Assembly (NCBI GenBank): GCA_014584695.1
Contig: JACTMI010000034.1
Location: forward strand, 1 to 64,000
DNA length: 64,000 bases
Source of the DNA: Acidobacteriota bacterium
GTDB taxonomy: Bacteria > Acidobacteriota > Thermoanaerobaculia > Multivoradales > JAGPDF01
Direction of reading: 5' to 3'
Shown: one piece after another, positions 60,017 to 64,000 of the stretch
Numbering within the stretch: the first letter of the stretch is position 1
Layout: every line of letters starts with the position of its first letter
Program-made: the position numbers and the translations under genes
The notes under the pieces: model-generated
What the model was told of the DNA's origin: nothing
Seen by the model: the letters and a program-made list of their open reading frames with translations, nothing else
The model's database searches: none

Positions 60017-62080
60017 TTAGTCGATCTCCCGGGCGCGCAGGATCCGGTCGCCCTGCCGCAGCTCGTCGAGGACCTCTTCCCCGGCCACGACCCGCCCGAA
60101 GACCGTGTAGCCGCCGTCGAGATGGGGCTGGGGCGAGAGCGTGACGAAGAACTGGCTCCCCCCGGTGTCCGGGCCCGACAGCGCCATGCCGACCGCGCCG
60201 CGCTGGTAGCGCAGGCGGTTGATCTCGTCGCGCAGGGTGTAGCCGGGTCCGCCCCAGCCGTCCCCGCGCGGGTCGCCGCCCTGGACCACGAAGTCGGGCA
60301 CCACCCGGTGCCAGGTGAGGCCGTCGAAGTAGCCCTGGGTCGCCAGCTTGAGAAACGACAGGCAGGTGAGGGGCGCTTCGGGGCAGTCGAGGCGCAGGCG
60401 CAGCGAACCCCGCTCGGTCTCGAGCTCCACCAGCGGGCGGCGCGCGGTCTGCGCCAGGACCTCCCGGTAGTAGGCGAGATCGCGGCCTGTCGCCACCGGG
60501 CCGACCTCGGGGCGGGGCGCCCCGAGAGCCTCCAGCGCCTCGGCCGCGGCGCGGCGAACCAGTCGTTCGCGGTCCCTGGCGAGCGGTTCGAGCGCCGCGA
60601 TCACCGCTCCGGTTTCGCGCGGCTCCGATCGCCCGCGCGCGGCGAGCGCGCGCACCCCCGCCAAGCGGGCGTCCGGCGCGGCATCGGCCGCGCTCGCGAT
60701 GACCAACTCCTCGAGTCGCTCGACCGGCAGCTCGGGCGAGGCCGCGAGGCGATCGAGCGCCGTTGCCCGGACGGTGAGATCGGCGTCGGCGAGGAAGGGT
60801 GCCAACCAGTCGAGCGCGGGAGAGGACCCCGGAAGGCCGCCCAGCGCGTCGATCACGGCGACGCGGACGCTGGGCTCCGGATCCCGCGCCAGCGCCTCGA
60901 GCGACTCGAGCGACCCGAGCGTGTCGAGCGTCTCGAGCGTCTCGACCGCGGCGAGCGCCGCCGCGGCGGCCGCCGCCGCCCGCCGCAGCCGCCGGTCGGG
61001 GGACGCCGCGGCGGCGCGCACCAGCTCCGCGCCGTCGGCGACCCGGCCCGCCACCAGCGCGGCCAAGGCCAGCTCCCGCTGCCGCGGCTCGCCCGTCGCC
61101 CACGCTGCCCGCAGCCGGGCTTCGAGCTCGGGGTCCGGCAGGAACGGGCCGGCCGCTTCGAGCGCCGCCGCCCTCACCCCCGGCGCCTCGGCGGCGAGGG
61201 CCGCGACGAGCGCCGCCGGCCAACCGTCCGGGCGCAGCGCCGTGCCCCGCGACAGGATCTTCGCCGCCGCGCGCAGGGCCTGGATTCGGGGTCCCGGCGC
61301 GGGGGCTTCGACGAGCGGCAACAGAGCGGCCAGGTCCGCCACCCCGCCGACCTCTCCCAGGCCTCGCGCCGCCCAGGCGCGCGTGAAGCCGCCCGGGTCG
61401 CCGAGCAGGGAGAGCAGGAGGCTGCGTCCCTCGGGACGGGCCTCGCGGCCGAGGGCGTAGGCCGCTCCCTCCCGCACTGCCAGCGGGCCGGCGAGCAGCA
61501 GCTCGCGGGCGACGTCGACCTGCGCCGGCTCCCGAAAGCGGAACAGGAAGGGGGCCAGCCGCTGCGGGCCTTCGTCTCCGACCAGCGCCCCGAGCACCCG
61601 CCGCACGTCGGCGAGCGGCGCCCCGAGCTTGCCGAGCGCCTCGACGGCCAGAGCCCCGCACTCCCGGTCGTCGTCGACCGCCGCTCGCAGCAGGGCCGGC
61701 GCCGCCGCCACGTCGCCCAGCTCGCCCAGGGCGAAGGCGGCCGCCCGCCGCACCGCGACGTCGCCATCCACCAGCAGGCCCTGGAGCAGGCTCCGTCCGC
61801 GGGGCTCGCCGATGCGGCCGAGCGCCACGGCGAGCGCCTCGCGCGTCGCGGCGGAGCGGCTCAGCATGACGCCCAGCGTCTCGGCGTCGAAGAGCCGCCG
61901 GTCGCTCATCAGCAGGAGCAGCGCGCGGCCCTCGAGGTCGGCATCGACGCCCCTCGAAACCACGGCGGGCGCTGCCGTGGGCGCCGGCGGCGCGGGCCGA
62001 GGGGTCGCGGTGCAGCCACCGAGCAGCAGCGCGAGCGCACAGGGCCAGGAGAGCGGACGGCAGAAGGGAAGACGGCGCAT
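60017..62080 (-). CDS. Lipoprotein with HEAT repeats and C-terminal cyclophilin-type peptidyl-prolyl isomerase
   Basis: 687 residues. A signal peptide with lipobox (ALALLLGGCTA, Cys about 23) predicts lipid anchoring in the envelope. Residues about 45-510 are alpha-solenoid HEAT-like repeats (LVDGDVAVRRAAAFALGELG and many similar units). The C-terminal part (about 520-687) is a cyclophilin: TWHRVVPDFVVQGGDP, GSQFFVTLS and HLDGGYTVFGRV match the catalytic Arg/Phe and cyclophilin signature. It probably folds or holds envelope proteins, combining a docking scaffold and prolyl isomerase. It is divergent from ccmA (30 bp). The fusion order is unusual. Confidence 0.9.
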   Translation of the reverse strand: MRRLPFCRPLSWPCALALLLGGCTATPRPAPPAPTAAPAVVSRGVDADLEGRALLLLMSDRRLFDAETLGVMLSRSAATREALAVALGRIGEPRGRSLLQGLLVDGDVAVRRAAAFALGELGDVAAAPALLRAAVDDDRECGALAVEALGKLGAPLADVRRVLGALVGDEGPQRLAPFLFRFREPAQVDVARELLLAGPLAVREGAAYALGREARPEGRSLLLSLLGDPGGFTRAWAARGLGEVGGVADLAALLPLVEAPAPGPRIQALRAAAKILSRGTALRPDGWPAALVAALAAEAPGVRAAALEAAGPFLPDPELEARLRAAWATGEPRQRELALAALVAGRVADGAELVRAAAASPDRRLRRAAAAAAAALAAVETLETLDTLGSLESLEALARDPEPSVRVAVIDALGGLPGSSPALDWLAPFLADADLTVRATALDRLAASPELPVERLEELVIASAADAAPDARLAGVRALAARGRSEPRETGAVIAALEPLARDRERLVRRAAAEALEALGAPRPEVGPVATGRDLAYYREVLAQTARRPLVELETERGSLRLRLDCPEAPLTCLSFLKLATQGYFDGLTWHRVVPDFVVQGGDPRGDGWGGPGYTLRDEINRLRYQRGAVGMALSGPDTGGSQFFVTLSPQPHLDGGYTVFGRVVAGEEVLDELRQGDRILRAREID

Positions 62081-62110
62081 GTTCCAATGCTAATCCGGTA
62101 GGCTCCCGCG

Positions 62111-62725
62111 GTGGCCGCGCACTGCCTGGAATTTCACGATCTGACCCGGCGCTTCGGGCGGCTTTCCGTCCTGACGCGGGTCTCCGGCCGGGTGGAGGGG
62201 GGTTCCACGCTGCTGGTGCGGGGCAAGAACGGCAGCGGCAAGTCGACCCTGCTGCGCTGCCTGGCCGGCCTCCTCGCTCCGGATGCCGGGACCATCCGCG
62301 CGGTCGAGGAGGGGCGGGAGCTCGAGGGCGCGCTGCGGCGGCGGCGCGTCGGCTACGTGGCGCCGGATCTGGCGCTCTACGAGGAGCTGTCGGTGCTCGA
62401 GAACCTCGAGTTCTTCGCGCGGCTGCGCGGCGTCGCCGTCGAGCGCGCCCGGGAGCTGGCCGACCGGCTCTGGCTGCCCACCGACCGGGGCGCGGGAGCG
62501 CTCTCCTCGGGGATGCGCCAGCGGCTGCGCTGGGCCTGGGCACTCCTCCATCGCCCCCGGCTGCTGCTGCTCGACGAGCCGTTCCAGAACCTCGACGCCG
62601 AAGGCGAGCAGGCGCTGCGCGGCGCGCTCACCGATCACCTGGCTTCCGGCGGTCTCGCGGTGGTGGCGAGCCCCACGCCTCTCCCGCTCGACGGCGGTGT
62701 CGATGAGCTCGACCTGGATCGCTGA
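62111..62725 (+). CDS. ccmA: Haem exporter ATPase CcmA
   Basis: 204-residue ABC ATPase of the system I cytochrome c maturation pathway, working with CcmB/C/D/E in haem handling and release of holo-CcmE. Walker A VRGKNGSGKSTLL (near 37), signature LSSGMRQRLRWAWALL, and Walker B LLLLDEPFQNLD are present. The signature has SSGM instead of SGGQ, as seen in CcmA relatives. The GTG at 62111 is the first plausible start. It overlaps ccmB by 23 nt. Its identity is strengthened by ccmB and ccmC immediately downstream. Confidence 0.88.
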   Translation: MAAHCLEFHDLTRRFGRLSVLTRVSGRVEGGSTLLVRGKNGSGKSTLLRCLAGLLAPDAGTIRAVEEGRELEGALRRRRVGYVAPDLALYEELSVLENLEFFARLRGVAVERARELADRLWLPTDRGAGALSSGMRQRLRWAWALLHRPRLLLLDEPFQNLDAEGEQALRGALTDHLASGGLAVVASPTPLPLDGGVDELDLDR

Positions 62726-63380
62726 GGCCGCGGCGGTCTTCGCCAAGGACTGGCGCTGCGAGCTGCGCGCCCGTCACGCGGTGACGACGCTCGGGCTGTT
62801 CGCGGTCACGTCGCTGATCGTCGCGAGCCTCGCGCTCGGCCCGGTCGGCATCGCCCCGGCGGAGCGGATCGCCTTCGCGCCGGTGCTGATCTGGCTGATC
62901 CTCCTGTTCTCCTCGGCCGCCGGTCTGCCCCGGGTCTTCGTCCACGAGGAGGAGTCGCGCACCGCCACCGCGCTGCGGCTCGCGGCGACGCCGTCGGCGG
63001 TCTTCGTCGGCAAGGCCGCGCACTCGTTTTCGGTCCTGCTCGCGGTCGAGGCGGTGGTCGCGCCCCTCGCTCTGGCGCTGCTCCAGATCGAGGCGACCCG
63101 CGTCGGCATGCTGGCAGCGGCGCTGGTGCTCGGGGGCTTCGGCCTGGCGGTCGCGTCGACGCTGCTGGCGGCCATCGTCGCCCAGGGGCGCGGCCGTACG
63201 ACGCTGTTCGCAGCGCTCGCGTTTCCGGTCCTGGTCCCCCTCCTGGCGCTGGCCGTGGTGCTCACGCGGGCGGCCTTTGGAGCCACCCCCCCGGAGGGGG
63301 TCCTGATGCAGCTGCTTCTGTATGATGCTTCCGTAACGGTTGCGGGGCTGATGCTGTTCCCCGCGGTGTGGAACCCATGA
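62703..63380 (+). CDS. ccmB: Haem exporter membrane protein CcmB
   Basis: 225-residue integral membrane protein with six hydrophobic helices. The opening KDWRCELRARHAVTTLGLFAV and the cytoplasmic loop FVHEEESRTATALRLAATP are typical for CcmB. It forms the ABC complex with CcmA. ATG at 62703 begins inside ccmA (23-nt overlap), and its stop overlaps the ccmC ATG (ATGA), giving tight coupling. Confidence 0.93.
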   Translation: MSSTWIAEAAAVFAKDWRCELRARHAVTTLGLFAVTSLIVASLALGPVGIAPAERIAFAPVLIWLILLFSSAAGLPRVFVHEEESRTATALRLAATPSAVFVGKAAHSFSVLLAVEAVVAPLALALLQIEATRVGMLAAALVLGGFGLAVASTLLAAIVAQGRGRTTLFAALAFPVLVPLLALAVVLTRAAFGATPPEGVLMQLLLYDASVTVAGLMLFPAVWNP

Positions 63381-64000
63381 CGCGACCCTCCTCCGGGCCT
63401 TCTCGGCTCCAGCTGCTCCCGTGGCTCCTGTGGCTCTGGCTGGCGGCCGTGATCGTGGCCGCCTTCCACTACGCTCCGCTCGCTTCCGGCTTCATCGGCG
63501 AGTCGAGCCGGATTCTCTTCTTCCACGTGCCGATGGCTTGGGTTTCCTTCGTCGCCTTCGTGGCGGCGGGGGTCTGGAGCCTGCGCTATCTCGCCGGCCG
63601 GCGGAATCCGCGCCACGACGTGGCCGCCGAAGCGGCGGTCGAGCTCGGGCTGGTCTTCGGGGTGGCCGCCACGGTGACCGGCGCCATCTGGGCGAAGATC
63701 ATGTGGGGCGCTTACTGGAACTGGGACCCCCGCCAGACCTCGATCCTGGTGGCGCTGCTGTTCTACGCCGCCTACTTGGCGCTGCGCGTCGCGGTCGAAG
63801 ACGCGCCGACCCGGGGTCGCCTGGCGGCGGCCTACGCCATCCTCGGCCTGGTGGTGGCGCCTTTCCTCTACTTCGTGCTGCCGCGGCTCGGTTTCACGCT
63901 CCACCCCGACGCCGTGATCAACACCCAGGGGAAGATCGAGGTCGAGGCCAGGATGTTCCATGTCCTGATCGCGAGCGCGGGCGCCTTCACGGCGCTCTTC
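63377..64000 (+). CDS. ccmC: Haem exporter protein CcmC (truncated by the window edge)
   Basis: The first 208 codons are present. Haem-handling membrane protein of system I with a periplasmic tryptophan-rich motif, here WGAYWNWDPRQTS, flanked by conserved His residues (FFHVPMAW before; LHPDAVINTQG and EARMFHVL after). It passes haem to the chaperone CcmE. About five to six helices are seen. The C-terminus and the rest of the ccm operon (ccmE, ccmF and others) lie beyond the window. Confidence 0.93.
   Translation, partial: MTRPSSGPSRLQLLPWLLWLWLAAVIVAAFHYAPLASGFIGESSRILFFHVPMAWVSFVAFVAAGVWSLRYLAGRRNPRHDVAAEAAVELGLVFGVAATVTGAIWAKIMWGAYWNWDPRQTSILVALLFYAAYLALRVAVEDAPTRGRLAAAYAILGLVVAPFLYFVLPRLGFTLHPDAVINTQGKIEVEARMFHVLIASAGAFTALF

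Noticed and set aside
60880-61000. Short repeated GAGCG.CTCGA units as a possible microsatellite
   Set aside because: They encode the ETLETLDTLGSLESLEAL segment inside the HEAT domain and are explained by that coding repeat.

Overview
The window is about 64 kb of very GC-rich bacterial chromosome with dense coding and pervasive 4-nt ATGA/GTGA overlaps between genes. The envelope and signalling content points to Acidobacteriota: a TonB-dependent receptor with an N-terminal carboxypeptidase-regulatory-like domain, a secreted VWFA protein of the type described as the VWFA-related Acidobacterial domain, TPR-rich lipoproteins, and a Hanks-type kinase with TPRs. Class-level placement (for example Thermoanaerobaculia) is an inference from gene content, not a measured phylogeny.

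Layout. 1-3593: a Ser/Thr kinase with TPRs, running off the left edge. 3831-6444: class I fumarase and a DUF4287/SRPBCC-like protein. 6574-10345 is the most accessory-looking stretch: an AbiEii-like nucleotidyltransferase with a small overlapping partner, a secreted esterase, a YciI/DGPF remnant, a VapBC module with a palindromic operator, and a YwqG/DUF1963 remnant broken by a 23-bp tandem duplication. 10343-12288: arcC and arcB. 12442-15129: a LolD/FtsX/LolA-like transport operon. 15131-31505: a surface-polysaccharide region with three polytopic GT-C-like proteins, a Wzx-type flippase, soluble glycosyltransferases, a methyltransferase, two SDR sugar enzymes, a PIG-L deacetylase and glucose-1-phosphate cytidylyltransferase; most genes from 23109 to 29231 are translationally coupled. 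A 206-bp tandem duplication follows that operon.

29843-40994, all on the minus strand, is a conserved information-processing cluster read from high to low coordinates: two tRNA-Val genes, thrS, infC (ATC start inferred), rpmI, rplT, pheS, pheT (apparently without the tRNA-binding OB domain), a ZapB-like coiled-coil gene, zapA, a 6S RNA candidate, rny, ymdB and a WaaE-like glycosyltransferase. 41081-41215 holds a cluster of perfect hairpins.

41227-53086 carries an RlmI-like methyltransferase, a phosphodiesterase-TPR lipoprotein, a TonB-receptor 3'-end remnant, a small 8-cysteine secreted protein, the intact TonB receptor, the VWFA protein, a secreted TPR protein and a CorC/HlyC-type protein. 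53189-59839 (minus) is a compact run: ECF sigma, zinc-finger anti-sigma, a bactofilin-like membrane protein, 3-hydroxybutyryl-CoA dehydrogenase, a zinc-ribbon TPR protein and proS. 60017-62080 is a HEAT-repeat/cyclophilin lipoprotein. 62111-64000 is ccmABC of system I cytochrome c maturation, with ccmC cut by the right edge.

Together the genes serve central metabolism and translation, export of polysaccharides, lipoproteins and haem, and envelope sensing. I saw no CRISPR array, prophage or insertion sequence.
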